Positions 34,131 through 46,657 of a stretch of DNA of 64,000 bases are shown piece by piece (positions within the stretch are counted from its first letter, which is position 1; the number at the start of each line of letters is the position of its first letter). Source of the DNA: Ornithodoros turicata (taxonomy: Eukaryota; Arthropoda; Arachnida; Ixodida; Argasidae); contig NC_088201.1 in assembly GCF_037126465.1 (NCBI RefSeq), forward strand, positions 128,154,665-128,218,664, in the 5' to 3' direction. The translations under genes and the position numbers were made by a program. The notes beneath the pieces were generated by a model. The model made no database searches. It had not been told where the DNA came from and worked only from the letters and a program-made list of their open reading frames with translations.

Positions 34131-36035
34131 TCTGGCTTTTCCGCCGTGCCATTTTTCACTCGTGACGCGGGGGTATTAGCTTCGGCATCGGAATACATCG
34201 TGGCCAGCCACTCAGTATTACATGAGTTCTTGTGACATGATGCTTACTGACACTGGAAATAGCCGTCATGAACGAATTCAGCGACCTCCAATCACCTTCG
34301 CTGGACATATGTTTTACTCTAATTCTTTCATGCAATACACCACTGCAGTGGTTCATCCGGAATCCCAAGCAGGGGACGTGGTCATTATTACCGCTACTTG
34401 ATGACAGCTTTACACGTATAATTACCGACATGTCATTACAGCTGAAACGGCAAGCCCCCTTTTTTGCAGGGGGTGTCGCCAAACTTTTTTGTTTGGGGGG
34501 GGGGGGGGTCACAGGGATGTATCATAGTCTGGATAAATCACTGACACCAAAAACTGAGAATCTGTCCTCGGAAAAGTGTACCCCATTGTATTCTTTTCCT
34601 CCGAGGAGGGCATATACAGACGAACACTAAGTGAATTCTTAACAACCTTGGCGTTTGGACACATGTAATACATACAGAATGTGAGGTGCAAATTGAGGTG
34701 AAGACTGCAAGGAGCCCGGAAGACCACCGATTTACAGTCCGTGAAACAGTTTCTTTTCCTCTCTCACAATCTGTGAATAAATATGTGTCGACACAGTTTA
34801 CAACAATTTTCACTTTTGCCTGTTTTTATTTGATGTTTGAAACAACCTCTCAACATAATCACGTGACTGTAGTTATAGTCACTTCTTGAGGCAACTTCGC
34901 CAAAGTATCATGAGCAAAGTTAGAAATTTCTATTTCGCTTCACGTCCAAGCAGGCAGAACGCACAACGCGGGCTCCTTTCTTTTTATTTTACTGCTGAAA
35001 AATCCGACGACAGTGACCCCGCGCGCGGCGCCAGCAGCCTGTCTGCTCCGCCTTGTTGCAGCGCGATGTACTGGATGTACGCAAACGCAATTCCGACGTG
35101 CTTCTGAGTTAGGTCGCAGCAGAGCGTTCGTTTGGAGTGCGTGGAGGGCATTTTTTTACGGGAAAGGTGATAAGGCCACTGGCAAGGTTCTATGAAATGT
35201 GCGCGGAAAATGGGAACTCGCAGAACTTGGAATTCCAATTCTCACTTTGTGCCCAATTGACAAGGTATATTCGGAACTCCGCTCCAAACTTAATTTCGGC
35301 ATGGTAGCAAGAACTTTCATTTCTCACTTAATTTCATTTTGATAACTTGAAGGTTGTAACTTCATTAAACATTTAGCTTAATGACGTAACTCGTAACTAG
35401 CAACTTTTGGGTGGTAATTAACTTCCCCGCTTTGCTGAAATGTACTTTATTGGCGATGGATTAAGAAATAGCAGCTGCGTGCTCTGATGGGACACTTGTG
35501 TCCGATGGATGCTACATGCATGCCGAACACATAATTCCCCAAAACATGACCTATGCACCTCAGATAAATAACCTATAGTGACCTCTGTGTATCACATTTA
35601 AAATAAAAGACGTCCACAAAAACAATGCCAGCCCGATCTTGTCCTATTTGGATCCCAATCACACAAAGGAAAAATAAGCAATCTAAGAAGACACAAAATA
35701 AGCCTAATAAAGCACACTTCGTCAGCACGACAGCAATCTACTGTCGTCTAGTAAAACGCGCGTACGCGACCGAAGGCGGAGGCTCAAATCCAAACCCATC
35801 CAATATACATATATACGCACATTATAGCTGTAGGCGAGCAAATGAGTCAAACTGAACAACCGCAACGTGCAGACCGCGCGACCGCAGAACGCCAAATCGC
35901 ATCTCGATCTAATCTACCGCTCACATTCGCAACATACAGTTGCCTCCGGCTACATGACATTGCCCTCCGCGCCCCACTACGCCAGAGAGTAACGCGTTCC
36001 AAACACTTTCCCTCCCTGCGACCGCCGATACACAA
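34131..36035. other. No gene recognised
   Basis: Holds a run of 14 G (near 34495-34508) and a GTAACT-rich tract near 35350-35420 like hAT subterminal sequence. The long frame starting at 35842 runs into the minisatellite and is not credited as a gene. Confidence 0.4.
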
Positions 36036-36039
36036 CAAG

Positions 36040-36390
36040 TCAAATCCCACCACACTGACTTCAACTTCAAATCCAACCACACTGACTTCAACTTCAAAAC
36101 CCATCACGCGGACTTCAACTTCAAATCCCATCACACAGACTTCAACTTCAAAACCCATCACGCGGACTTCAACTTCAAAACCCATCACGCGGACTTCAAC
36201 TTCAAATCCCCATCATAGCCCTTCATTCAACTTCAACATCAACTTCACATCACATCATAGCCCTTCATTCAACTTCAACTTCAACTTCACTTCACATCAT
36301 GCCGTTCATTCAACTTCAACTTCAACTTCACATCACATCATTCTCTATGAGGTGATGGTGAATGAAGTCGGTGAAGGCCATCATGAATGA
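36040..36390. repeat. 27-bp minisatellite (ACTTCAACTTCAAAACCCATC type)
   Basis: Units of 27 bp containing GACTTCAACTTCAAA and CCATCAC run from about 36045 to 36215. Longer AACTTCAACTTCA-CATCACATCAT units follow to 36345. Because 27 is a multiple of three, a frame reads through as a repeated KPITRTSTS peptide, which is a repeat effect. Same family as 32741-33320. Confidence 0.9.
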
Positions 36391-36394
36391 ATTC

Positions 36395-37599
36395 GCCGAC
36401 CTATGACTTCGGGGCTTTATATCATTTGATATAAAAATAATATTAAGGATGTCCTAAGCTAATTTTGTAGTATGTATATGTGAAAGTAAGATCACGGGGT
36501 TTGAACCCCGTATGTTGTTCTCCTGTTGCACCCTGAGAGGTCGCGTTTGACAAAATCACTTCCAAAACGACATCGAAATGGCCAAGTGGCAAATTTCGTC
36601 AACTTCCGGGCTTAATATCATTGGATATAACAATTATATTAAAGATGTCCTACGCTGATTTTGTAGTATGTATATGTGAAAGTAAGATCACAGGGTTTAA
36701 ACCCCGTATCTTGATCCCCTGTTGCATCCTGAGAGGTCGGGTTTGACAAAATCGCTTCGAATCCGGCACTCGAAATGGCCAAATGGCCAATTTCGTCAAC
36801 TTCGGGGCTAAATATCATTTGATATAAAAATAATATTAAAGATGCCCTAAACTAATTTTGTAATAGGTATATGTGAAAGTAAGACCTCGGGGTTTGAACC
36901 CCATACCTTGATCCCTGTTGCACCCTGAGAGGTCGCGTTTGACAAAATCGCTTCCAAAACGACACTCAAAATGGGCAAATGGCCAATTTCGTCAACTTTG
37001 GGGCTTAATATCATTTGATAGAAAAATAATATTAGAAATGTCCTAAGCTAATTTTGTAGTATGTATATGCGAAAGTAAGGTCACGGGGTTTGAACCCCGT
37101 GTCTTGATCCCCTGTTGCACCCTGAGAGGTCGGGTTTGACAAAATCGCTTCCAAACCGGCACTCGAAATGGCCAAATGGCCAATTTCGTCAACTTCGGGG
37201 CAAAATATCATTTGATATAAAAATAATATTAAAGATGTCCCACGTTACATTTGTAATATGTATATGTGAAAGTAAGGTCACGGGGTTTGAACCCCGCACA
37301 TTGTTCCCCTGTTGCACCATGAGAGGTCGCGTTTGACAAAATCGCTTCCAAAACGGCATCGAAATGGCCAAGTGGCCAATTTCATCACCTTCGGGGCTTA
37401 AAATCATTGGATATAACAATAATATTAAATATGTCCAAAGCTGATTTTGTAGTATGTATATGTGAAAGTAAGATCACAGGGTTTGAACCCCGTATCTTTT
37501 TCCCTTGTTGCACCCTGAGAGGTCGCGTTTGACAAAATCGTTTCCAAAGCTGCACTCGAAATGGCCAAGTCGCCAATTTCATCAACTTCGGGGCTTTAA
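36395..37599. repeat. ~197-bp satellite, block 2 (6 units)
   Basis: The GGGTTTGAACCCC-type landmark lies at 36496, 36692, 36889, 37085, 37282 and 37479, at steps of 196, 197, 196, 197 and 197. Units are close to one another. Variants AGGGTTTGAACCCC and GGGGTTTGAACCCC tend to alternate. The array stops exactly at the TTAA left border of an inserted element and resumes after it. Confidence 0.95.
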
Positions 37600-39403
37600 A
37601 GGAGCCAGGAAAGCACTTTAATCCCTAGCATTTTTTTGAACCAAGTGGTTAATAAGCATATTAAAATGCACCATGCGAAGTAATACTATCAACAGGTGCA
37701 TAAATATCGCAGAATTCGATTTTGAAAATCGCGACCGTGCGCAACGGTGGCAATACCCGGAACGAGCCGTCGAGCCGCTTGCGTCATTTTGACGTCAGAA
37801 AGGTGGATCCCCTGATTGGTTTCGAAGAACGTCGTCTGCTATTTTTCACTCGGAACCCCGCTGCAACGGTGGAAGAAGTTTCTTTTGCTTTTTCTTTGGT
37901 TTATCAGATACAGTAAACGAAGACTGGTCTACAGACACAGTTCAAGGTTAGACCGTGAGATTGTAGAGGCCTCCTCATTGAACTCCCCGAGCGAAGTCAA
38001 CCAAAAATCGGTCAACCTCTCCCCTCTTGACCTTGCTTTCCCTAAAGCGACCTTCCGGAGTAGGTGGATTATGAAAATAAACTTCAGGTGCCGGTTGAAC
38101 GCTGTTCTGTCCGTGTCTGTGTTTTGTATGCTGTTCGTTATCGTGGTGACTGTTTCTTGTTGTGTTGTTTGTGGCAATACGTATAAACACAGTGCGGCGC
38201 TAAGCGCTGCTTCACTTCACGCCTCGAAATGATCGCTGCATGACTATGACCACTAATTCCGTCCGCTATGTCATTATATCAATATACGCTATATCACTAA
38301 TTCGCTATGATCACTAGTGCCCGTCACTTTGACTACCACTTTGTTAGCCATTCAGTTAATTCCTTATTCAGCTGGAGGAGTGTTCTTGTCCATACGTTGT
38401 CAGATACAATCCAGTGAAATCTATCGCAATATGCCGTCGCCGGCACATCGTGGCATCAGGAGTTGAACATTCATTGCCTGAGTTACACACCAACATAGCC
38501 AAGCAGTGTCATAAGACCACCACAATTTATGGTCAACTTACCAACCATCGAGCTAAATGAGAATTGGCCGATGCAGACTACAAATGTGGACGACGCAGAC
38601 ACGCAAGTTTGAGTTCATCCGTGCTCGGCGCCATTTGTTTTGTCACCATATAGTGCATCAGTTTTATCCACCATATAGTGACAGACAACGCCGGTTAAGT
38701 TAGCGTCCGGCGACATATATCAGCGTGCACTGAAACAACACGTGACTAGCGTAAATTTTAACTGACTATAAAATGCACATGTTGCGCGCGGAAAACTGCC
38801 AACGGCAAACTGTGACTAACCCACCCATAATATTGCAAGCACACAACTAACCAACCAACATGCCGCCCTGCTAAGCCAAATGGCTTCTAAATGTGCCTTT
38901 CGTTTGCTAAGGCGACTTGAACACATATAGAAAATTCCTGAATTTGAGTGGTTAAATAGTGATGTTATGTTCTTAATCGCGGCATAACATCTTACGAAGC
39001 AGCATTTCCCCTTTTCCTTGTTTCCAGAACATGAATTTCGAGAACGGGGGTTTCACGACCATGAATATCGAGGTCCTCCCTTATTCATCCCGTGACAGAG
39101 AGAAAGCAGGGTGAAAGAAAACGGAAAGAAAGAAAAGAAAACCAGTCAGCACTGACCCGGATAGAAGCGCGGTCGCCGCTTTCAACTTTTATTACGTCAC
39201 CAATGACGTTTTTTTCTTTCTCCTCCTCGTTTGACCCGGAGGAACGAGTCGAGTGGGAACACGCGCGGCGATGTTCAAGCGTCTTTTTTTCTACGAAAAA
39301 CATCGCGCACAGAGAAAATTTTCGTGTTAATCATCAAGTTAAGTTACCTGCTTCCACAACGCGTTCGGAACGGAAAATTTTTGAGATGCCTTTCAGAGCT
39401 CCT
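37600..39403. mobile_element. 1.8-kb TTAA-flanked DNA transposon inserted in satellite
   Basis: The left end AGGAGCCAGGAAAGCA and the right end complement AGGAGCTCTGAAAGGCA are imperfect terminal inverted repeats. They are bordered by TTAA at 37596-37599 and 39404-39407. The satellite unit reads GGGCTTAATATCA where uninterrupted; here GGGC(T)TTAA is on the left and TTAATATCA on the right, so the target duplication is explicit. No transposase is recognised. The longest frame (37816-38232, plus) has a hydrophobic stretch near 38100-38165 but no known motif. TTAA plus AGG ends suggest piggyBac or Kolobok type. Confidence 0.85.
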
Positions 39404-39765
39404 TTAATATCATTTGATATCAAAATAATATTAGAGAGGTCCTAAGCTGATTTTGTAATATGTATATGTGAAAGTAAGATCACGGGGTTAGAACCCCGTA
39501 TCTTCCCCTGTTGCTCCCTGAGAGGTCGCGTTTGACAAAATCGCTTCGAAAACGGCCAAATGGAGAATTTCATCAAGTTCGGGGCTTAATATCATTTGAT
39601 ATAACCATGACAATAAAGATATCCTAAGCTGATTATGTAATATGTATATGTGAAAGTAAGATCACGGGGTTTGAACCCCGTATTTTGTTCTCCTGTTGCA
39701 CACTGAACGGTCGCGTTTTACAAAATCGCTTCCAAAATGGCACTCGAAATGGACAGTTTTATCAA
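39404..39765. repeat. ~197-bp satellite, block 3 (2 units)
   Basis: The landmark occurs at 39484 (as GGGGTTAGAACCCC) and at 39666, a step of 182 because of small deletions. It continues block 2 beyond the inserted transposon and ends near 39765. Confidence 0.9.
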
Positions 39766-39769
39766 GTTG

Positions 39770-40445
39770 TATAGGGTAGTTTAATATAAAAGCGATATAA
39801 AATACAAAACGGTATCATTTGTATGTTACTCACTCAAAATAAAATTGTCTGTTCTGTCAGCCCCTGCGAGTTCTGAAAAGAAATGACCGTTCTCGTTTCG
39901 AACTCCTTCAGACCGGCCGTACAGTCTCAGCGCATGCGTATTACGATAATACTGGGACTTTGTCCGTCGAGCGCCTAGAAGGCGAACCCTGTCTGAGTCG
40001 CAACTTTGAAGGCCCTGGGTGCATCAGGATTAACACTCACACATCGTGCCGTGGTTGGTATGTGGCCTCGAGGACGTACTAAACGAAAATAGGCGAGGAC
40101 ATTTCCAGAATTTGACTGCCTTTGTCGAAAAATCGTAGTCTAAACATGGGCGATGTGCAAAAATCGACGGGATCCTCATAGGCGCAATGCATTAAAATTC
40201 ATTTGGCCAGGGTGCAGTAGGCTTATATTATGCTGGCGCCTTTCATGTCTCCAGGGGTTCTTTACATGGTGTTCTTCTCTATTAGACGATGACATTTTAA
40301 AAATTTTATTCTGTTTTGCTGTTAATTGGCATAAACGCTGTCTCCCATTGAATTCACATCCTGCAAGGCCGCTTCCCGCATAGCGGCTGAGTATAGTGAC
40401 GGAGTGCGCCGACGGGGGGGTGACCGCGAATTTTGGTATTGGTAA
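39770..40445. other. No gene recognised
   Basis: Nothing supportable is seen between the satellite and the element relic. Confidence 0.35.
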
Positions 40446-40450
40446 ACACC

Positions 40451-40627
40451 TGTTTCAACGCCTCACTTTACACCCATAATGATCGACATTGGATAAAACG
40501 TGGTGTATGTCGATATTACACCTTTAGTAATGCTCTTCTTGCACCCTTTGCGGAATAGAAAATGGAGTTTTTAAAAGAGTACACCGTTTTTCAGCAAATA
40601 AAGGTGTAAAATGATTTACTCTGTATG
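40451..40627. mobile_element. Relic related to the element at 41236
   Basis: The right end AAAGGTGTAAAATGATTTAC then TCTGTA is close to the right terminus of the element ending at 42613. TTTACACC motifs recur inside. The left end is not clear. Confidence 0.4.
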
Positions 40628-40629
40628 GT

Positions 40630-41235
40630 GCCTGGACGGGTGCAGCAAAAAATGTTCCTGGAAAGAACGGTGCTCTTCGATTGTCTCTAGACTCCGAGTG
40701 CCGCCATATGTTGAAAGAGTAGGGCGAAGAGGGCGAAGCTCGTTTTAGAGCTTTCTTGGTTAGCGACCCTCGTATTAGAATGCACTATCACAAGGACAAT
40801 TGCGACCTGTTACGTTTTCGTCAAAATCGTTTTTAAGAGCGATGTTTTTAGGGAAATACATTCTACTTCATGATTACTATTGTTTCGGTTTGATTTCCTT
40901 CACCGCCGAGAGTACCAGTCAAATAAGGCGAGGTGTCACTCTGGAAGCTTCGCTTCGTCCTCGTATATCCGGCGACTGTTATCCGAGTATTACCTGTTAA
41001 CCCTGTAGCGGCCCGTGGACAGCGACGAAGATGGCCACGTGCCTGGAGCACCGACCTCAGTTCCACCGGCGCGGCCATGGAGACAGGCCACCGTCATCGC
41101 CTCTCCGTGGCATACCACCATGCCGGTCGGGACTCATGTAGAGGGACACTACCTCATCTACAACCCGATTAAATGGTTTCGCTCTTTTGGGTTGGTTTGC
41201 CTCTACGGTACTACAAAATCACTCATTCAAAGCTA
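40630..41235. other. No gene credited; open stretch at 41009-41180
   Basis: A proline-rich frame after CTGTAG at 41008 reads through to about 41235. It shows no known motif and no donor in the phase the next exon needs, so it is not called an exon. Confidence 0.3.
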
Positions 41236-42613
41236 CACTCTAAATCGTTTCACACCTTTAAAGGTTTAAAATAGGTGTATTAACAAAGATCACACCCCTT
41301 TCACACCCTACAACTTTGTTTTGGAAGTTCCTGAGGGTGTAACAATGGTGTACTACACCCTCAGGTGAAATATGGTGATAAATGTGTCGCCTGGGTGTAG
41401 GAAGGGAGTATGTCTATTTTCGTTCACATGAACAAAAGTAAATGTATACAACAACCGGGAACGGGAAGTTACATTACAAAAGTCCATGGTGTGGATTTAC
41501 AACACGTCTACCATCTACAGATTTAGAAGATCTGTTGAGATAGTGCCTAAATTTCTTAAAACACGTTGCCCCTCATTGCAAGACAGAACAAATACATGAT
41601 AGTGCTCATGATATATATACTCAACTGTAGTTAATGTTTGTATAAGAAAAATAGTATCAGAGTTAATAACATATATGCCTGTAATCTCAACGAACACGGG
41701 TAAGTCCTCCTCGGAAGATTCTTTGGCAACAACACAGCCAACAGCAAATGTGTTATCATTATCATCTGCACTTTTTACATAGAACTCTGAATTGCTTCTG
41801 GGGCATGTTGAAGTAGTATCTCCTTGGAACCATCAGTAGATGTGACATTTCTGATGAAGGGCTGCGACCACACATCCATTTGATAAAGTTGATGTCTTCT
41901 TGCTAATGAAAGGGTTATGTTCTTAAAATGTCGAGTTTTTCTAGCAACATCTTAAAATGCTGATGTTTCCCTTCGAAACGCATACACAATACAGCTAGGA
42001 GAGGACCAAACATCCTGATGAGTCGCGGATAATGAACAATGTAATGCATTTTACAGGGGTTATATATTTGTGGTACAACACTGCAAAGCCTTGAAAAAAC
42101 GAACAAATCCAACGTTCTAAGTAATGAACATGCATATGGGGGAGGTGCCTGCTCATGAGAAGGTCTACAATTTCACGTAAAGCTATATACAGCTGCCATG
42201 CTTCATTGCTATGCACAGCTGCCACGCCATACATGATTTTCTGTATGTCGGGTGTGCATGTTTACACACGTATTTAATCACCTTGATTTACATACATATA
42301 TGGACCTCAATCTGATTATATGAAATTTGCTGGTAATTGTGAATACACGGTTACCAGCGGGGAGGGGGGGATATACGTATATTTCGGAAAGGTCAGCCTG
42401 ACTGAAGGTCGGCTTGCTATTCCTCAAACAAAATATATCACACAGATGAAGTAAAAACAAGTATACCAGCATATTGCCACGAACCCAGCAGTTCTATTCG
42501 GCGTTACACCCTTTACACCCCAATTGCCACGAGGGTGTTAAAATACACCTTAAAAGGTGTGCGCCATGAACATTTTGATTTACACCCTTTAAGGTGTAAA
42601 ACGATTTAGAGTG
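41236..42613 (-). mobile_element. TA-flanked DNA element, 1.38 kb, in metalloprotease 5' intron
   Basis: CACTCTAAATCGTTT at 41236 and its complement AACGATTTAGAGTG ending at 42613 form terminal inverted repeats with TA on each side (41234-41235, 42614-42615). Subterminal TTACACC/GGTGTAA motifs recur in both ends. On the minus strand at about 42110-41915 a frame reads KMHYIVHYPRLI, then FGPLLAVLCMRFEGKHQHFK. This block I associate, from memory, with proteins carried by repeats in many animals. The frame is broken on both sides, so the copy is defective. Its right end lies 35 bp before a splice junction. Confidence 0.75.
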
Positions 42614-42648
42614 TACGTCGAGTAACACAATAATTATTGATCCCGCAG

Positions 42649-42818
42649 GCAAAGAGCCTCCGACGGTATTCTACCCAGTGTTGCTGGCAGGCAGATCCGC
42701 CGATGGAGCCAAATCGGTCTATATCGACGACCAGCTAACCCTCAACCTGGAAAAGACATCTGTATTGTCCGAGCCATTTACACTTACAGACGAAGGAAAA
42801 GTGCCAAGGGACTCGGTC
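42649..42818 (+). CDS. Metalloprotease exon: prodomain start
   Basis: The acceptor CCCGCAG ends at 42648 and the donor GTAAGT starts at 42819. Enters in phase with two bases of a split codon, then 56 codons from KEPPTVFYP to KVPRDSV, with LTLNLEKTSVL. The preceding exon must end one base into a codon and was not identified. Confidence 0.85.
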
Positions 42819-45800
42819 GTAAGTGGAACCTCACTTATTTATTTTCTTTGACATATTTTTGTTAATCGTTGGCGGTCAAATCTTTTTCGTAATATTATTG
42901 GTCGTTTTCTCAACCCGATTTTTCCTGTTTCTTTTTGTTTTAGTTCCATGTTAGCGCCGCGAAGCACCTGTCTCTGTTTTGCCAACCTGAGACGCAGCTC
43001 TTCGACGCAAAAATAATTTCAGGGCTCTGACTCAACAGACCCATTATAAAAATGCCCACTACTGGCTAAATCTCGTGTCTTCAGAACCTCATCGACTTTG
43101 TGTCGTTACAATCCACTTATCTCGCACTCCATTCCCCGAAAATATTGTTTCTCTACGTGAGGTGGAAGCGCCATAAAATTCAAATTAATTTAAAAATTTG
43201 AAAAGTATTCTATAGGGTCCGCAATATACCAATGCGACTGCCAACGTTGCTCCCCGAGGATCTATTCTCGACTGTACACCACAGCTACCGGCAGACTTCC
43301 AACGTGCGTGCTGTTCGTAGGAGTGAGGCGACAATTCTCGATGATGTTACCTCCTGTAAGGTGAACCGAATCTGTACAGTTTTGCGTCTTCTCTCGAAAA
43401 TTCATGCCAGCACGTACAGCATCGTTAGGCGAGGTCGATTTATGTGAAGAAATAAAAGAAATAGAACTATTTTGGTCCGTGATGGCACATTAAGCAAAAA
43501 TTAGGGGAATTTGTCGCAGTAGATCACTTTCCGTTAGTCGCTGCGTTTTCTGCTTCACTGCCGCGTCTTTTACACGAACGGCAATCTGTTGAGAACGTCC
43601 CCGGCTATGGTCGAGTCTTTTAAGGCAAATTCCGAGCAAAAAAAAGAAAAGCGGTGCAACTTCCAGTTCTTGTGTTGCCCTCGTTAACAGCAAACACTCT
43701 CAATACCGCGCTGTTTTACACACACTAAAAGACGCCGCTTGGAACTGATAGCTTTAATTAAATAAGCAAGTAGCTGTACGTGCATAAATAGCTAAGCATA
43801 CCATAATTTTCGCTGCCGACGCAGGTTGATGTACGGGATATCGAAGACAACCTCTATCACGACCCTGATAAGCTGTCGGCTGTTATAATGAGAGACCAGG
43901 ACACTGGGATTGAAATGGTAAGTGACTTAGTGGCGGTCTTGACTTTGTTTTCGAGTTCGGTACGGTAACGAAACCGAAAGTCACTCCATACCGCCTAGTA
44001 TCCATTTTGAAGAAAGCCGAAATTTATTATCCCAAAATCCCGGGATTAAGTTCCGATGTAATAGTGTGTAATACCAATTTTCAGTGTTGCCCGCTGTACA
44101 GGGGATTGCCTGGCACCAGGCGTCGCACCGCTCCACTACGCCGCATCTTTCATGGCAAATTAAAAATATTTATAGCGCGTTGTCGGTCGTAAAGTTCCTC
44201 ATATGGTATTTAGAAGCAACAAAGTCTCTAGTCACATCACCGGCATATCATGCAGCTTTACAGTACCTTTAAATCCTCCTGAATCAGTTGCCTTTGCAAG
44301 TTTTCCTCTTTCGTGTCTAGAGGATGATTCTTGTTCGCCACATTCTCTTTTCCTTCTCTGCGAATTCGCACTATCTAATCATAATGGTGCCGTGATGTTA
44401 CACGAAAGTGTTGTCTGACTAGTGTGGCCACCTGCTGCACGTGACGCAGGGTAGGACTCCGGACTATCTCGACCACCTGGGGTTCGTTTCACGAGCGGCG
44501 GAACTCTCCGACACACGGTGCTGAAAGCAATGTCGCACTGCTTTGCTAAAAGCCTTACGTTTGTTAAGCAGCCATCGAGTGGCTCCTCTGGTCTCTGGTG
44601 CCGAACAAATAATCCTGGTACGCTAAATGGTAGGCTTTCTCGTTTCCAAAATTTTGCGTCGTTCCTCGCCTATGGCAATTAAAAAAAGTTGCCGCCTCTA
44701 AATCTTTCGGGCGTGACTTTATAGGCTCGTCGCGGTCGCGAACCGATTAAGCTCACTCGATCAGACTTTCCATGCCGTGACGAGGTATGTGTCCGCTGTG
44801 TTCCGAGGCTTTTGCGGCGGCAGTAGGCTGTTGGACAGTGTTGTTGGTGGCGCATTGCTTGAGTGTCGGTCATACCGGTTGGAAGCGTCTTGGCGTTCGT
44901 CCAACTTCTGACACCATGCAAACGGTGTCTGCCATGGCATTGAGGCGCACGCCAGACACCAGCGGAACCGGACTGTATTTATATTTGTCGTTCATGCCTC
45001 ACGTGAGGTAGAACAGGGTGGCGTGTTACGAGATACAGCACAGTATCTTATCGCCGACTACGGAAACAAGGGGACAGCATATACGCCATCATATGTTACA
45101 TCAGACTTCATCGTGACCTTGTCTACCACAAATGATCGGATGGTTTTACCTACTCGGCCATGGTGCTGGTAGCTCGAGATTGCAAATCGTAGATGTTTAG
45201 CGCACGAAACTGTCTCCTAGAGCAGGGTTCTTGGAAAAATATTGCGTTGCAGAAGAGGACACACTAAGCGTTGGACATAATAGGCGGTTTTAGATTAGGC
45301 TACACAGGGCAAATTGAATGTCATTCCCAGCGTATGACACACGGTGGAATCAAATGGCTATATGTGGGAGTGATATTCGCCCAGCTAATGAGTTCGTGAA
45401 AAATCATTCGCTGTTCCCCCTCGGACGGACTGCGCAAACCTCGTAGTAGAGAAGTAGCACAAACAGCAACGATAGCCCGTTCGAAGAAATTGAAGACCAA
45501 TGAAAAGTTGTACTCCAATATTTTATCACGAATGTCATAACTTTTGACACGGAGCAAGGAAGGCTTAACACTGTTTTTCGGTTAACTCTCCTCGTTCCCA
45601 TTCGCGATGTTGCTAGTGTGGTGCAGATAGAGGGGGGGGGGGGAATGTTTAATGCACTTACCTGGTGCAGATAGGCTTCTTTATTGACTTTGCATGTGAT
45701 ACTTAGCCAACTAAATATCGTCGAAAACCCAACGATTTTATGACATACTCTAATGTTTCGCTAGTTTCTAGAAAAGGAAATAAAAACGAAACAAACATAC

Positions 45801-46626
45801 CTGTATAATGCTTCATGTGTTCAGCCCTGGTGTCTTAATTATCGACAGTGACATCATTTTCGAATGACATTATGTTTCTTTGTGTAGCTCGATGTAAGAC
45901 AAACGAATTACATTCGGTCTGACTGTCATTCGCTGGGGATGCCATTCCGTTTGCCGTGTGGCAGGGCTATAAGTATAACCTATGCACTTTGGACCCCAAA
46001 AGTAGTAAGGTCGTCATCAATGCGCAGTGCGCATAATAATGCTTGGGTTTTGGACATGCGTATAGTGGAAATCCATTTTTTCTTTGCGGCCTCAAAGCGC
46101 CTGTGGGCGCTATTCTAGACCTACCCAACGTTAATGTCGCGAACGATATGGATTACCCTAACTGCAACTTGAGGGCCATTTTATTTCAAAGCGGTTTAAA
46201 TGCCAGGGCTGTCCAGGTTTATTTACAATAAAATATTTCACTGGCAGTTATAACAGTTTAAAAACAAGTAAAAACCGATGATTCGGAACCTACACACAGG
46301 GAACCGTTCTGGCATCCGGACGGGCGATTTACTGAACAAGGGGGCGTAACAGTCGGAAAGCGGACACGGATGCCTGTTTATGCATTCCGCTATCCCTTTC
46401 TTGATATGCCATAATTCCAGATACTTCCTGACCCCCCCCCCCCAACCCCCCCATCGACCTTCGTTCATTAAAATACTTGGCATATCCATATGTACTTTGC
46501 GCCGCGTGCTCCAGACGCGTTCGCAATAGTTGAGATTGCGTTTATGTTCTTTCATCCCCGTGGCAACCTCTGTGTCCGTTTACCCAATATAAGACCGTGT
46601 GCAATCTTGACACGAAACCCTGTACC

Positions 46627-46657
<31 letters not shown>

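Noticed and set aside
35842..36390. 182-codon plus-strand ORF with repeated KPITRTSTS peptide
   Set aside because: The repeat part is a 27-bp minisatellite read in frame; the N-terminal part has no resemblance and no splice support.
38070..38175. Hydrophobic N-terminus-like stretch as the protease signal peptide
   Set aside because: It lies within a TTAA-flanked transposon 4.5 kb upstream and has no donor in the phase needed by the exon at 42649.
41009..41180. Proline-rich open stretch as the 5' exon of the metalloprotease
   Set aside because: No signal peptide, no donor in the required phase, and no match to the known prodomain start.
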